From NCBI GenBank assembly GCA_003525905.1, contig DQIA01000118.1:249-64248 (forward strand): a DNA stretch of 64,000 nucleotides. The letters are read 5' to 3'. A program made the translations under genes and the position numbers. Below are positions 39,896 through 48,527 of the stretch, one piece after another. The notes beneath the pieces are model-generated. The model worked only from the letters and a program-made list of their open reading frames with translations, had not been told where the DNA came from and did no database searches. This DNA is from Clostridiales bacterium. Its GTDB lineage: Bacteria > Bacillota > Clostridia > Oscillospirales > Oscillospiraceae. Position 1 is the first letter of the stretch. Every line of letters begins with the position of its first letter.

Positions 39896-39920
39896 TGTCC
39901 GGTCAGGAATCGGAATAACA

Positions 39921-39953
39921 AAACAGCCGTCTCATTACGAGATGGCTGTTTTT
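39921..39953. terminator. Convergent terminator inside the glycosyltransferase 3' end
   Basis: AAACAGCCGTCTC / GAGATGGCTGTTT, 13 bp (one G-T pair), with TTTTT on the plus strand and AAAA before it. It ends galE. The last codons of the minus-strand glycosyltransferase (stop at 39935) form part of the same hairpin. Confidence 0.88.
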
Positions 39954-41224
39954 GCTGTCTGCATCTCGTCGATCCCGGCGGCGCAGTCGTGCGGGATCGG
40001 CTTCCAGTCCACATGGGAAAACAGCGCGATGACCGTGCTGATGCGGCCGATGACGTCGAACAGCGGGAACGTCACGGCAAACCAGAGCTTCCGGTACCAC
40101 GGCAGGGCGGGCATATGCTGCCGCTCCGTCAGGAAGACATAGAGTGCGATGACCGCATTCCGCAGCCAGCGCTTTCCGAAGCCGGCGGCCCACGCCAGCA
40201 GTGCCGCGCCGACCACGCCGAAGCTCTCCTTTGTGAACAGCCACAGTGCAAGGGCGCACAGCAGACGGGCGGCGTAGGTGAAGATGCTCCACAGCGCGCG
40301 GGGGCAGACGAGCAGGAACATGTCGTAGGACATGAAAGCCGTCGGGGCGTCGTGCGACGTGAACACATGCTTCCACAGCGGCCAGCCCGTCTCGGCAAAG
40401 GCCTGCAGGTGACCCTTTGCCCAGCGGATGCGCTGGCGCAGCGCGATGCGCAGGGAGACGGGCTGCTCGTCATAGAACACGGCTGCATCGCAGTAGGAGA
40501 TGGGATAGCCTGCAGCGACGGCGTCAGCCGTAAAGGCGCGGTCCTCCGTCAGCGAGGTGTAGTGCCAGCCGTTTTTGACCAGCTCAGAGGCGAACAGGAA
40601 GCCCGTGCCCTGAATGCGCGTGGCCAGCCCGAACACGGAGCGGGCGCGGTGTTCCATGCGCACGGTGCGCAGCCAGTGCAGGGCATAGGAGGCGGAGATC
40701 CAGTTGTCGCCGAAATTTTTGCTGGCACGGCAGGACGTTACGATGCGCTCGCCTGCGTCAAAGGCCTCGTTCATGCGCGAGACATAGTCACGGTTGAGCA
40801 GATTGTCTGCGTCAAATACAAAATAGCCCTCAAAGGCATCCGTTCCGTAGTCCCGCGCGATGCAGGAGAACAGATATTCCAGCGCGTAGCCCTTTGTGCG
40901 GTGGTCTGGGTCGCAGCGCTCATAGCAGACCGCGCCGCCGCTGCGCGCCGCCTGCGCCGTCCCGTCCGTGCAGTTGTCGGCCACGACAAAGACCGTGAGC
41001 AGCTCCGATGGGTAGTCCTGCAGGCGGATGCTCTCGAGCAGACGGCCGATGACGGCCTCTTCGTTGCGGGCTGCAATGACGATGGCATAGCGGTGCTGCC
41101 GCCGTGCGGGTGCAAAGCGCCGTGTGGCGAACAGACCGACGATGGCGTAGACGGTATAATAGCAGCTCATCGCGCCGAGCAGGGCGCCGATGGCGGCAAA
41201 AATTTTGGGCAGCAGATGCAGCAT
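39935..41224 (-). CDS. Membrane-bound family 2 glycosyltransferase
   Basis: A 429-residue protein with an N-terminal membrane helix (about 8-28), a GT-A domain and three to four C-terminal helices. Motifs are YAIVIAARNEEAVIGRLLESI (nucleotide-binding start), the DxD-like VFDADN, TEDRAF with the catalytic acid, and QRIRWAKG, the Q(Q/R)xRW pocket seen in processive cellulose- and hyaluronan-synthase-like enzymes. It probably makes or extends a polysaccharide; product unknown. Start MLHLL at 41224 has GAGGAAG upstream; a TTG at 41251 is possible. An extended -10 TGCTATAAT lies at 41272-41264. Confidence 0.9.
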   Translation of the reverse strand: MLHLLPKIFAAIGALLGAMSCYYTVYAIVGLFATRRFAPARRQHRYAIVIAARNEEAVIGRLLESIRLQDYPSELLTVFVVADNCTDGTAQAARSGGAVCYERCDPDHRTKGYALEYLFSCIARDYGTDAFEGYFVFDADNLLNRDYVSRMNEAFDAGERIVTSCRASKNFGDNWISASYALHWLRTVRMEHRARSVFGLATRIQGTGFLFASELVKNGWHYTSLTEDRAFTADAVAAGYPISYCDAAVFYDEQPVSLRIALRQRIRWAKGHLQAFAETGWPLWKHVFTSHDAPTAFMSYDMFLLVCPRALWSIFTYAARLLCALALWLFTKESFGVVGAALLAWAAGFGKRWLRNAVIALYVFLTERQHMPALPWYRKLWFAVTFPLFDVIGRISTVIALFSHVDWKPIPHDCAAGIDEMQTAKTAIS

Positions 41225-41263
41225 AGGCGGCACTTCCTCTTTCGAACTCAAAATGCACGCCTG

Positions 41264-41272
41264 ATTATAGCA
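41264..41272 (-). promoter_or_regulatory. Extended -10 promoter of the glycosyltransferase gene
   Basis: TGCTATAAT on the minus strand, 39 bp before the start codon, with no good -35 box. It sits in the 96-bp gap after sigF. Confidence 0.5.
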
Positions 41273-41320
41273 CAGAAGGTCGAAAAAGGAAATGCTGCCC
41301 GGATTAAGATTTTATGAACG

Positions 41321-42019
41321 TTAGATGTGTTGACGCAGTGCCGCAAGAGCCTTTTTCTCGATGCGGGAGATCTGCACCTGCGAAACGCCGAGAATTTTGG
41401 CCGTTTTGTCCTGCGTCAGGCCGTGAAAATAGCGCAGGCGGATGACCATCTGCTCGCGGTCGGTGAGCTGGGCGATCGCCTCGCGCAGCGCAATGCGTTC
41501 CAATATTTTCTCCTCCATTTCTCCCTCGGTCAGGACGTCCTCCAGCGCAAAGCCGTCCTCGCCGGAGCGCCGCTGCAGGGACTCCGTCGCGCAGGTGGCT
41601 GTCTCGGCTACGGCGATGTCCTCCGGCTGCAGGGCCGTGGCCTCGCTCAGCTCTGCCAGCGTTGGCTCGCGGCCGAGCGTGCCGGTCAGCCGCTGACGCG
41701 CGGTGCGGATGAGGGCGGCGCGTTCCTTCAGGCTGCGGCTGACCTTGATGGTGCCGTCGTCCCGCAGAAAGCGGCGGATCTCGCCCGCGATCTTCGGCAC
41801 GGCATAGGTGGAAAACTGCGTGCCGTAGCTCAGGTCGAACCCGGCCACGGCCTTGAGAAAGCCGAGGCAGCCGAGCTGATACAGGTCGTCCGGGTCGACG
41901 CCGCGCCCGAAAAATCGCCGCGCGACGGACCAAACGAGGCCGGAATTCGCCTGAATCAGCGCCTCTCCCGCCTCGCGGTCTCCGTCGCGGGCGCGGATGA
42001 GCAGCTCCTCCTGATTCAT
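41321..42019 (-). CDS. sigF: Sporulation sigma factor SigF
   Basis: A 232-residue sigma-70 family factor. Region 2 has DLYQLGCLGFLKAVAGFD and YGTQFSTYAVPKIAGEIRRFLRDDG; region 4 has LTDREQMVIRLRYFHGLTQDKTAKILGVSQVQISRIEKKAL, nearly identical in plan to Bacillus SigF/SigG. Its place after spoIIAA-spoIIAB identifies it as SigF, the first forespore-specific factor, held inactive by SpoIIAB. The start overlaps the spoIIAB stop (ATGA). Confidence 0.95.
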   Translation of the reverse strand: MNQEELLIRARDGDREAGEALIQANSGLVWSVARRFFGRGVDPDDLYQLGCLGFLKAVAGFDLSYGTQFSTYAVPKIAGEIRRFLRDDGTIKVSRSLKERAALIRTARQRLTGTLGREPTLAELSEATALQPEDIAVAETATCATESLQRRSGEDGFALEDVLTEGEMEEKILERIALREAIAQLTDREQMVIRLRYFHGLTQDKTAKILGVSQVQISRIEKKALAALRQHI

Positions 42020-42456
42020 TTTTTTCCACCCCGGCGTACAATCCGGCGCTTCATATGGACGGTCGTACCCTTGCCGGGCACGGAGCTGATGCGGAACTCG
42101 GTCATAAAGCTTTCCATGATGGTAATGCCCATGCCGGAGCGCTCCTCTCCACCGGTCGTGAACATGGGACGGCAGGCCTGCTCAAGGTCCGCGATGCCGC
42201 AGCCGCGGTCCTTGACCATAATGTCCAGCACATTGTCCGGCAGCAGCCGTGCCCGCAGGATGACCGGCCCGATCGTCTCGGGGTAGGCGTGGACGATGCA
42301 GTTCGTCACGGCCTCGGACACGGCCGTCTTGATGTCGCCCAGCTCGTCGAGCGTCGGGTCGAGCTGCGCGGCAAAGCAGGCAATGGCAGAGCGCGCAAAG
42401 GCCTCATTGGCCGAGCGGCTGGGAAATTCCAGATTCATGTAGTTTTCGCTCTTCAT
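42016..42456 (-). CDS. spoIIAB: Anti-sigma F factor / serine kinase SpoIIAB
   Basis: A 146-residue GHKL-fold kinase that binds SigF and phosphorylates SpoIIAA. N-box SEAVTNCIVHAYPE, G1 box DRGCGIADL and the G2 region EERSGMGITIMESFM are intact. The start MKSENYMNLEF at 42456 overlaps the spoIIAA stop as ATGA and has GGGAGG ten bases before; the more upstream in-frame ATG at 42465 touches that site. Confidence 0.95.
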   Translation of the reverse strand: MKSENYMNLEFPSRSANEAFARSAIACFAAQLDPTLDELGDIKTAVSEAVTNCIVHAYPETIGPVILRARLLPDNVLDIMVKDRGCGIADLEQACRPMFTTGGEERSGMGITIMESFMTEFRISSVPGKGTTVHMKRRIVRRGGKK

Positions 42457-42773
42457 CGGTTGCATTCCTCCCTGATCTCCGTGATTTTTTCGATGCCCGC
42501 CGCGCGCAGCACCTTATAGGGCTGGGGCGGGATGTTCTGCAGCAGCAGGCGGCCCTGCAGCGTGTTCATGCGGCGCAGTGTATGGATGACCACGGCGATC
42601 CCGCTGGAATCCATGAATGTCACATCGCGGAAGTCCAGAATGCAGCGAAGGGGAAGGTAGAGATCGATCTTGGCTGACAGCGCCTGCATGATTTCCCGGG
42701 CGGCATGGTGGTCGATCTCGCCCCGCAGAGCGATCGTCAGCTGCCTGTCCTGCACATAGCTCGTCAGATTCAT
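42453..42773 (-). CDS. spoIIAA: Anti-anti-sigma factor SpoIIAA
   Basis: A 106-residue STAS-domain protein. FMDSSGIAVVIHTLR (about residues 55-69) contains the serine phosphorylated by SpoIIAB. Unphosphorylated SpoIIAA releases SigF in the forespore. The start MNLTSYVQDR at 42773 has GGAGG upstream; a longer in-frame start at 42881 crosses a terminator and is rejected. I could not find a clear SigH or sigma-A promoter between the upstream terminator and this gene. Confidence 0.94.
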   Translation of the reverse strand: MNLTSYVQDRQLTIALRGEIDHHAAREIMQALSAKIDLYLPLRCILDFRDVTFMDSSGIAVVIHTLRRMNTLQGRLLLQNIPPQPYKVLRAAGIEKITEIREECNR

Positions 42774-42793
42774 TGGTATGGTTCGCCTCCAGC

Positions 42794-42827
42794 AAAAAAA
42801 ATAACGCACACGGAACCCGTGTGCGTT
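42794..42827 (-). terminator. Terminator upstream of spoIIAA
   Basis: On the minus strand an 11-bp perfect stem (AACGCACACGG / CCGTGTGCGTT) is followed by ATTTTTTT. It ends the GerMN-kinase-regulator operon only 20 bp before the spoIIAA ribosome binding site. Confidence 0.85.
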
Positions 42828-42953
42828 TAGTATAAAGCACTGCCCGCGCGCCGTTTGTCGAAGCGGATGCGCGGGCGGCAAAAATTACGGAGAACGAGCA
42901 ATCAACACAGAACGATTACTCAGCAGAGATTGACAAATCAAAGGAGGATCCAA

Positions 42954-44252
42954 CTAAGATACAAACCAGTAGTTGCGTGCCGTGTGTACGGCCTGCAGGG
43001 AGTCGTCACGGTAATTTGGCTCGAGACCCTCGACCAGCAGGTCAACGGTCTCGACCTCCGGCAGGGCGCTCAGCGAAGCGACGATCTCGCGCACGGCCAT
43101 GCGCTCCTGCTCGGCCGTGCGGCAGCCTTCGAGAAATTCGGCTGTCAGGTCGAGCGTGCATACGCCGCCTGCCAGCTTGAGGGACAGAATTTTCGTGCCC
43201 TGCGGGATGGAGTTTTCCAGCCCGTTTTCGCCCTCGAGCGCCAGCAGGGCCTCCAGCACACACTGCACGCTGCTGGTGCCCTCGGCGAGCGTGAGCTGCA
43301 TCGGCACCTGCGCCAGCAGCGGCATCGTGTCGCAGGTCAGGCTGAGCGTGACGTCCAGCGTTCCGTCCAGTGCAGGCACATAGATCATGCGCTCGTCGCG
43401 TGCAAGGCCGTTCTCCAGCTCCAGCACATACAGCCGCTCCACGGGCGCGCCCGCGATCCAGAGATCCACGGTCTGGATCTGCGGCAGCTCTGTCAGAGAA
43501 TTCACAATGGCGTAGACGGCCAGCCGCTCCGTGTTCCAGCTGCGCGGCATCCCCGTCAGGAACTGCGAGGAGAGATCGACGGTGCAAACGCCGTTTTCTA
43601 CACTGACGCTGCGCAGTGCCGTGCCCTCGGGAATGGCGCTCTCGCTTTCCGGCAGGGCCAGCAGGCGGCGCACGATCTCTGCGGGCCGGTCGGCCGCATT
43701 CATGGCGGCGACGGTCTGCGTTTCGCGCACGAGGTAGCGCTGCGCCTCGTCCGGCACATAGAGCACGAGCTCCTCCTCCTGCTCCTCCATGCCGTTGTCG
43801 CGCAGCAGGATATCCTTGGCGGCCAGCACATCGGCCGCGCCGTCGCCGCTGCGCAGAATGCTCACGCGCTGCACACCGGGCAGCTGCAGGAGCGTCCGGG
43901 CAAGGCAGGCGTTGAGAATGGTGCGGTCGAGGCTCCGGCACGGTATGCCGGAAAAGACCAGCTCCGCCGTGCCCTCGGTCAGGCCAATGGACTCCAGCGC
44001 CCAGTCTGCGGGCAGGGGAGTGCGCAGCTCCGGCGAGGCGGGCCCCTTCAGGTATTGCAGCACGACGGTACGCAGACCGGCGTCTGGCTCGAGCGGCGCG
44101 GCCTCGGCGCGGATCACGCCGTCCTCGCCGCCGAAGGCGACCTCAGCGCAGCGGTAGTAGAAGGAAAACGGGGCGTCCGCCTGCTCTGCGGGCGCGGTGG
44201 TGCAGGCGCACAGCAGCACAAGCGGGAGCAGCAAAAGCAGCAGGCGTCTCAT
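42954..44252 (-). CDS. GerMN-domain lipoprotein
   Basis: A 432-residue lipoprotein: a leucine-rich signal peptide with a lipobox at LLCAC (Cys15 or 17), then two GerMN repeats, each ending with the pattern GVCTVDLSSQFLTG (about residues 220-233) and GVCTLDLTAEFLEG (about 365-378). GerM in Bacillus takes part in spore envelope and germination functions; other GerMN proteins lie beside two-component kinases, as here. ATGA overlap with the kinase gene. It ends at a terminator that separates it from spoIIA. The role is inferred from domain and position. Confidence 0.88.
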   Translation of the reverse strand: MRRLLLLLLPLVLLCACTTAPAEQADAPFSFYYRCAEVAFGGEDGVIRAEAAPLEPDAGLRTVVLQYLKGPASPELRTPLPADWALESIGLTEGTAELVFSGIPCRSLDRTILNACLARTLLQLPGVQRVSILRSGDGAADVLAAKDILLRDNGMEEQEEELVLYVPDEAQRYLVRETQTVAAMNAADRPAEIVRRLLALPESESAIPEGTALRSVSVENGVCTVDLSSQFLTGMPRSWNTERLAVYAIVNSLTELPQIQTVDLWIAGAPVERLYVLELENGLARDERMIYVPALDGTLDVTLSLTCDTMPLLAQVPMQLTLAEGTSSVQCVLEALLALEGENGLENSIPQGTKILSLKLAGGVCTLDLTAEFLEGCRTAEQERMAVREIVASLSALPEVETVDLLVEGLEPNYRDDSLQAVHTARNYWFVS

Positions 44253-45691
44253 GTCTCGTCCTCCTCCAGATCAAAATGCGGGAACCGCACGGTGAAGATC
44301 GTGCCGCCGCCCGGCCGGGCCTGCACAGTGATGGTGCCGTAGCTGCGCTCGACCATGTCGTGCACGATGGAAAGGCCCAGCCCGGCGCCGCCCGCGGCGC
44401 GGGAGCGTGCCTTGTCCACGCGGTAAAAACGCTCGAAAATATGCTCCATGGACTCCGGCGGGATGCCTGCACCGCTGTCCTCGACGCGCAGCTCCACCTG
44501 ATCGCCCGCCCGGCGGACGGACACGCCGACCCAGCCGTCCTGCCGGTTGTATTTGATAGCATTTTCCGTTAGATTGAATACGATCTGATACAGATCGTCC
44601 TCCACAGTCATGACGCTGCAGTCCGGCTCGAACGTTGTGTCGATGCCGATGCCGCGCAGCCGCGCCAGCGGCAGCAGCATGCGCACGACCTTGCGCACGA
44701 CGGGCGCGGCATCGAGGATCTCGCGCTCCTCTTCCACGCTGCTGTCGAGCTTTGTGAGCGTCAGGAGCTTCTGCGTCAGGCGGCCGAGACGGTCTGCCTC
44801 GCGGCCAATGTCGCCGATGAACTCGCGCTGCGTCTCGGGGTCCATCTCGTTTTGCAGGATGGAGTCGGACAGCAGCTTGATGGAGGCCAGCGGCGTTTTC
44901 AGCTCGTGGGACGCGTCGGAGACGAACTGCCGCCGCCGCGCCTCGGAGCTTTCCAGCCTTGCGGCCAGCTCATTGAAGGCCCGGCTCAGGCGCTCGACCT
45001 CGTCGTGCCCGCGGACGGGCGACTGCTGGGAATAGTCGCCCTCGCGCATGCGGCCGACCTGATTCAGAATGGCGCGCATGCGCCGCGAGAATGCGGCCGA
45101 GAAGAACAGGGAGAACAGCACGACGCCGCCCTCCAGCGCAAACGAAATGCGCAGAATGTTGCGCTCCAGCGCGGCGATCAGCTCGCCCTGATCCGTGTCG
45201 TACGACATGAGATACACGGCCCCCAGCGTTTTGCCGCCGCGTATGAGCGGAACGGCGGCGTGGCTCTCCACGGCGCCGTCGGCATAGCGGGCGAAAAAGA
45301 CGTCGCTGCCCTCCAGCGCCGTGATAAGCTCCGGAAACAGCAGCGTCTTTCCCTCGGCATTGCCGGTGGTCAGAGAATCGTATACGGCAACGCCCGCAGC
45401 GTCAGTCACGACGGTGCGGGTGGTGTGCAGCTCCTCCATGGAATTTACGGCCTGGGCGGCCCGGCCTGCGGAAAGCTCGTCGAGCTGCAGCAGGGCATTG
45501 CTCAGCAGCTGCGCCTTGCTCTCAAGCGAATCGGCCTGCGCGTGGAACGTCACACTGCGGATGGTCGTCGAGGCATAGAGGTTCAGCAGGAACAGGGCGG
45601 CCGCCGTGATGAGGATGTAGGCGGCGGCATAGCGAAGCTGTGAGCTGGCAGGCAGAAAGCTGCGGTGTTTACGCTTTGAAATAGTACCCAA
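44249..45691 (-). CDS. Sensor histidine kinase
   Basis: A 480-residue transmembrane kinase: helix 1 at about 22-42, an extracytoplasmic sensor region of about 140 residues (43-180), helix 2 at about 180-202, HAMP, then the kinase. His262 in SDASHELKTPLASIK is the phosphorylation site; the ATPase domain shows TENAIKYN, VEDSGAGIPPES and AGLGLSIV. It should phosphorylate the adjacent regulator. The start is uncertain: the annotated TTG overlaps the regulator stop by 23 bp and its GGGGAG lies too close. The signal sensed is unknown. Confidence 0.92.
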   Translation of the reverse strand: MGTISKRKHRSFLPASSQLRYAAAYILITAAALFLLNLYASTTIRSVTFHAQADSLESKAQLLSNALLQLDELSAGRAAQAVNSMEELHTTRTVVTDAAGVAVYDSLTTGNAEGKTLLFPELITALEGSDVFFARYADGAVESHAAVPLIRGGKTLGAVYLMSYDTDQGELIAALERNILRISFALEGGVVLFSLFFSAAFSRRMRAILNQVGRMREGDYSQQSPVRGHDEVERLSRAFNELAARLESSEARRRQFVSDASHELKTPLASIKLLSDSILQNEMDPETQREFIGDIGREADRLGRLTQKLLTLTKLDSSVEEEREILDAAPVVRKVVRMLLPLARLRGIGIDTTFEPDCSVMTVEDDLYQIVFNLTENAIKYNRQDGWVGVSVRRAGDQVELRVEDSGAGIPPESMEHIFERFYRVDKARSRAAGGAGLGLSIVHDMVERSYGTITVQARPGGGTIFTVRFPHFDLEEDET

Positions 45692-46343
45692 CTCCCCACT
45701 TTGTCATGATGTATTCCGGTTCGGCCGGAACGGTCTCCAGTTTTTCACGGATGCGGCGGATGTGGACGTCCACCGTGCGGATATCGCTGCGGTACTCATA
45801 GCTCCAGATGAGGTCAAGCAGATTTTCACGGGAGTAGACGCGGTTCGGGTTGCGGATGAGCAGCTCGACAAGGTCAAACTCGCGCGCCGTCAGCTCGACG
45901 GGCTTGCCGTCCTTATAGACGTTGCGCTCCTGCGTGTCGACAGTCAGGCTGCCCGCCGTGATGCGGTTGTTCTGGTTCTCCAGTCCGCCGCTGCGGCGCA
46001 GCAGGGCGCGGATGCGCGCCTTCAGCTCCAGAATGTTGAAGGGCTTTGTCAGATAATCGTCCGCGCCGTGCTCAAAGCCAAGCAGCTTGTCCATGTCCTC
46101 TGTGCGGGCAGTGAGCATGATAATGGGAACGTCCGAAAATTCCCGGATGGTGCGGCAGGCGGTCAGCCCGTCGACCTCCGGCATCATGACGTCCAGCACG
46201 ATGAGCCGGATGTCCGGATCGCGCGCCAGCTCGATGGCCTCACGGCCGTTGCTGCCGGTGACGACCTGATAGCCGTCGTTCTGCAGGTTGAAGCGAATGC
46301 CCTTGACCAGCAGCTCTTCATCATCTACGACCAGTATTTTCAT
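45669..46343 (-). CDS. OmpR/PhoB family response regulator
   Basis: A 224-residue regulator. The receiver domain has the acidic pair in VVDDEE, the phospho-acceptor Asp51 in LIVLDVMMPEVDG, Thr in MLTART and Lys in YLTKPF. The winged-helix DNA-binding domain ends RSDIRTVDVHIRRIREKLE ... KWGVGYYF. The start has GGAGGAAG upstream and overlaps the ComEA-like gene stop (ATGA). With the kinase and GerMN gene it forms one transcription unit. Confidence 0.95.
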   Translation of the reverse strand: MKILVVDDEELLVKGIRFNLQNDGYQVVTGSNGREAIELARDPDIRLIVLDVMMPEVDGLTACRTIREFSDVPIIMLTARTEDMDKLLGFEHGADDYLTKPFNILELKARIRALLRRSGGLENQNNRITAGSLTVDTQERNVYKDGKPVELTAREFDLVELLIRNPNRVYSRENLLDLIWSYEYRSDIRTVDVHIRRIREKLETVPAEPEYIMTKWGVGYYFKA

Positions 46344-46782
46344 GGTTCTTCCTCCACCGTGACCAGTTCGCGGAGCTTTTCCAGCTTGCCCTCGCCGATG
46401 CCCTCGACCGCAATGAGCTCGTCCACGCTGCGGAAGGGGCCATGCGCCTCGCGGTAATCCACGATGCGCTGTGCAGCACCTCGCCAATGCCGGGAAGCGT
46501 TGTCAGCTCCTGCGCCGTGGCGCGGTTGAGATCGAGCGGACCCGGCTCCGTGGGCGGCTGCGTTGCGGCCTCCGTCGGCGCTGCCGTCGATTTCTCTGTC
46601 GGAGCGGAAGCCGCCGGGACGGACGGCAGGGCAGACTCCGTCTGTGCGGGGATGGTGCGCGCCGTGCGCACCGTAACGCCGTCCGTATGCTGTGTCCAGC
46701 GCGCCACGCCAAAGCCCAGACAGAAGGCAAGAAAGACGGCCGCCAGGGTGATGACCCAGTTCCAACGCGGTTTCTGCTCCAT
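46340..46782 (-). pseudogene. ComEA-like helix-hairpin-helix protein with a frameshift
   Basis: The N-terminal frame encodes one membrane helix (NWVITLAAVFLAFCLGFGVA), a Thr/Pro/Ala linker, and LDLNRATAQELTTLPGIGEVL, the first half of a ComEA-type HhH repeat. The family continuation AQRIVDYREAHGPFRSVDEL and IGEGKLEKLRELVTVEE is in the next frame, ending at 46340 in an ATGA overlap with the response regulator. The break is at about 46473, where one base (a G) seems to be missing. Without it the gene would encode about 147 residues. Either a true pseudogene or a sequencing error. Confidence 0.8.
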
Positions 46783-46797
46783 TTTCGCTCTGCTCCG

Positions 46798-46825
46798 TTG
46801 ACATAATCCGGATTTTTGTTATAAT
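46798..46825 (+). promoter_or_regulatory. Promoter of the D,D-carboxypeptidase gene
   Basis: TTGACA (46798-46803), 16 bp, TATAAT (46820-46825). Near-consensus sigma-A. It begins within the divergent ComEA-like gene's upstream region, 107 bp before the start codon. Confidence 0.8.
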
Positions 46826-46931
46826 GTGTCTGTCGGACCGGCATACGGTATTCCGCGCGGCCTGTCCATCCTCATTATATCACACAGTTCCGCCCTGCGG
46901 CAATGCCGCCGCGGCGTTTTTGGAGGAGAAT

Positions 46932-48527
46932 ATGAAAAAAAGACTTTTGTCCGGGCTGGTCCTGCTGGCCCTGCTGCAGTGCCTGATGCTCCCGGCCTTC
47001 GCGGAGCCGACGGACGCACCGGCCGATCCCACGGAGCCGTCCGCCTCGGAGACCGCGGCCGATCCCACGGATGCGCCGACCGACGGCACGGAACCGAGTA
47101 CAACGGATGCGACGGAGCCGAGCGCGGCAGACGCCACCGAGCCGGAGGCCACTGCGCCTGCCGAAAACGGCAGGACTCCCGCCGCTGTGACGGATGAGAC
47201 GCCGCCCGCGCTGAACGATTTCGGCCAGTATCTCGATACCACGGTGCAGGCCAAGGCGGCGGCGCTTGTGGAGCTGAACAGCGATACGCTCGTCTATGGC
47301 ATGAATCTGGACGAAAAGGTCTATCCCGCCAGCCTGACGAAGATCATGACGTGTATGCTGGCGCTGGAGCATGGAAACCTCGACGACATCGTGACGGTCA
47401 GCCATGAGGCTCTGCAGGATCTGAATGCAGCGGGCAGCTCCGCCGGCCTGCTCGAGGGCGAGCAGCTGTCTCTGCGCGAGCTGCTGTACTGCGTGATGAT
47501 CTCGTCGGCAAACGAGGCCTGCAACGTTGTGGCGGAGTACATCGCAGGGGATATCCCATCTTTCGTGGCGCTCATGAACGCGCAGGCGGCGGCCCTCGGC
47601 ATGACAGGCACGCATTTTGCCAATGCCCACGGCCTGCATGACGAGAATCACTACACCACCGTGCGCGACCTCGTTACGCTGGCGCGCTGGGCCTGGCAGA
47701 GTGAGCAGTTCCGGGAATTCTCCACGCAGACATCCCACACGGTGCCTGCGACGAACAAGTCCGAGGAGCGCGTGCTCCGCACGACGAACTATCTGACGAG
47801 CGGTCAGACCGTCGGAAAGTATTACTACGACAAGGCGCGCGGCATCAAGACCGGCTTCACGACCCCTGCGGGCGGCTGCCTCATCTCCACGGCGGAGAGT
47901 GGTTCGCTGCATTTCCTCAGCGTCGTCTGCGGCTGCGAGACGCTGCAGAACGACGACGGCACGGAGACGGACCAGCGCTTCACGGAGACGAAGCGGCTGT
48001 TCGAATACGGCTTCAATCATTTGAACAGTGTACAGGTGCTGGCGGACACGGCCCTTGTGGACATGCCGCAGGTGCTGTATGCCGAGGGGCGCGACAGCGT
48101 TGTCGTGCGCGCGAAGGACAACATCTCCGTTCTGCTGCCGGACAGCTGCGATACCTCCGGCATTACGCTGACCGTGCAGTATGATTCCGAAGCGCCGCTC
48201 GAGGCGCCGCTTGAGGCCGAGACGAAGGTCGGTACCGTCAGTGCCGTGCTGGACGGCAAGGTGCTTGCGACCTGCGACCTCGTGACGCTGACGGCCGTGA
48301 TGCGCTCCACGCCGAAATACGTCGCCAAGCAGACCGAAAGCGTGCTGGCGAAGATCTGGAAGGGCATGTGGCGGCTGTGGTTCGTGACCGTGCCGGTGCT
48401 GCTGGCGCTGGTGTTCTGGCTCATCGTTGCCATCCTGCGCTCCGTCAATCGCCGCCGCGCGAAGAAGCGCGCCATGCGCGCGCGCCGTCCGGGAGCCCGT
48501 CAGGGCAGGGAGGACCGCCGTGGATGA
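46932..48527 (+). CDS. D-alanyl-D-alanine carboxypeptidase (DacF/PBP5 type)
   Basis: A 531-residue serine peptidase that removes the terminal D-Ala from peptidoglycan stem peptides. A signal peptide (MKKRLLSGLVLLALLQ..., cleaved near LPAFA) precedes a Thr/Glu/Asp/Pro-rich linker with repeats of the type DATEPS. Catalytic motifs are S134-L-T-K137, S192-A-N194 and K306-T-G308. A C-terminal membrane helix (WFVTVPVLLALVFWLIVAIL) and a basic tail anchor it. DacF beside spoIIA is the Bacillus arrangement, but here the two are on opposite strands. The stop overlaps the UDG start. Confidence 0.93.
   Translation: MKKRLLSGLVLLALLQCLMLPAFAEPTDAPADPTEPSASETAADPTDAPTDGTEPSTTDATEPSAADATEPEATAPAENGRTPAAVTDETPPALNDFGQYLDTTVQAKAAALVELNSDTLVYGMNLDEKVYPASLTKIMTCMLALEHGNLDDIVTVSHEALQDLNAAGSSAGLLEGEQLSLRELLYCVMISSANEACNVVAEYIAGDIPSFVALMNAQAAALGMTGTHFANAHGLHDENHYTTVRDLVTLARWAWQSEQFREFSTQTSHTVPATNKSEERVLRTTNYLTSGQTVGKYYYDKARGIKTGFTTPAGGCLISTAESGSLHFLSVVCGCETLQNDDGTETDQRFTETKRLFEYGFNHLNSVQVLADTALVDMPQVLYAEGRDSVVVRAKDNISVLLPDSCDTSGITLTVQYDSEAPLEAPLEAETKVGTVSAVLDGKVLATCDLVTLTAVMRSTPKYVAKQTESVLAKIWKGMWRLWFVTVPVLLALVFWLIVAILRSVNRRRAKKRAMRARRPGARQGREDRRG

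Noticed and set aside
46824-46931. Upstream extension of the carboxypeptidase frame
   Set aside because: It would begin inside the -10 box; signal peptide and ribosome binding site place the start at 46932.
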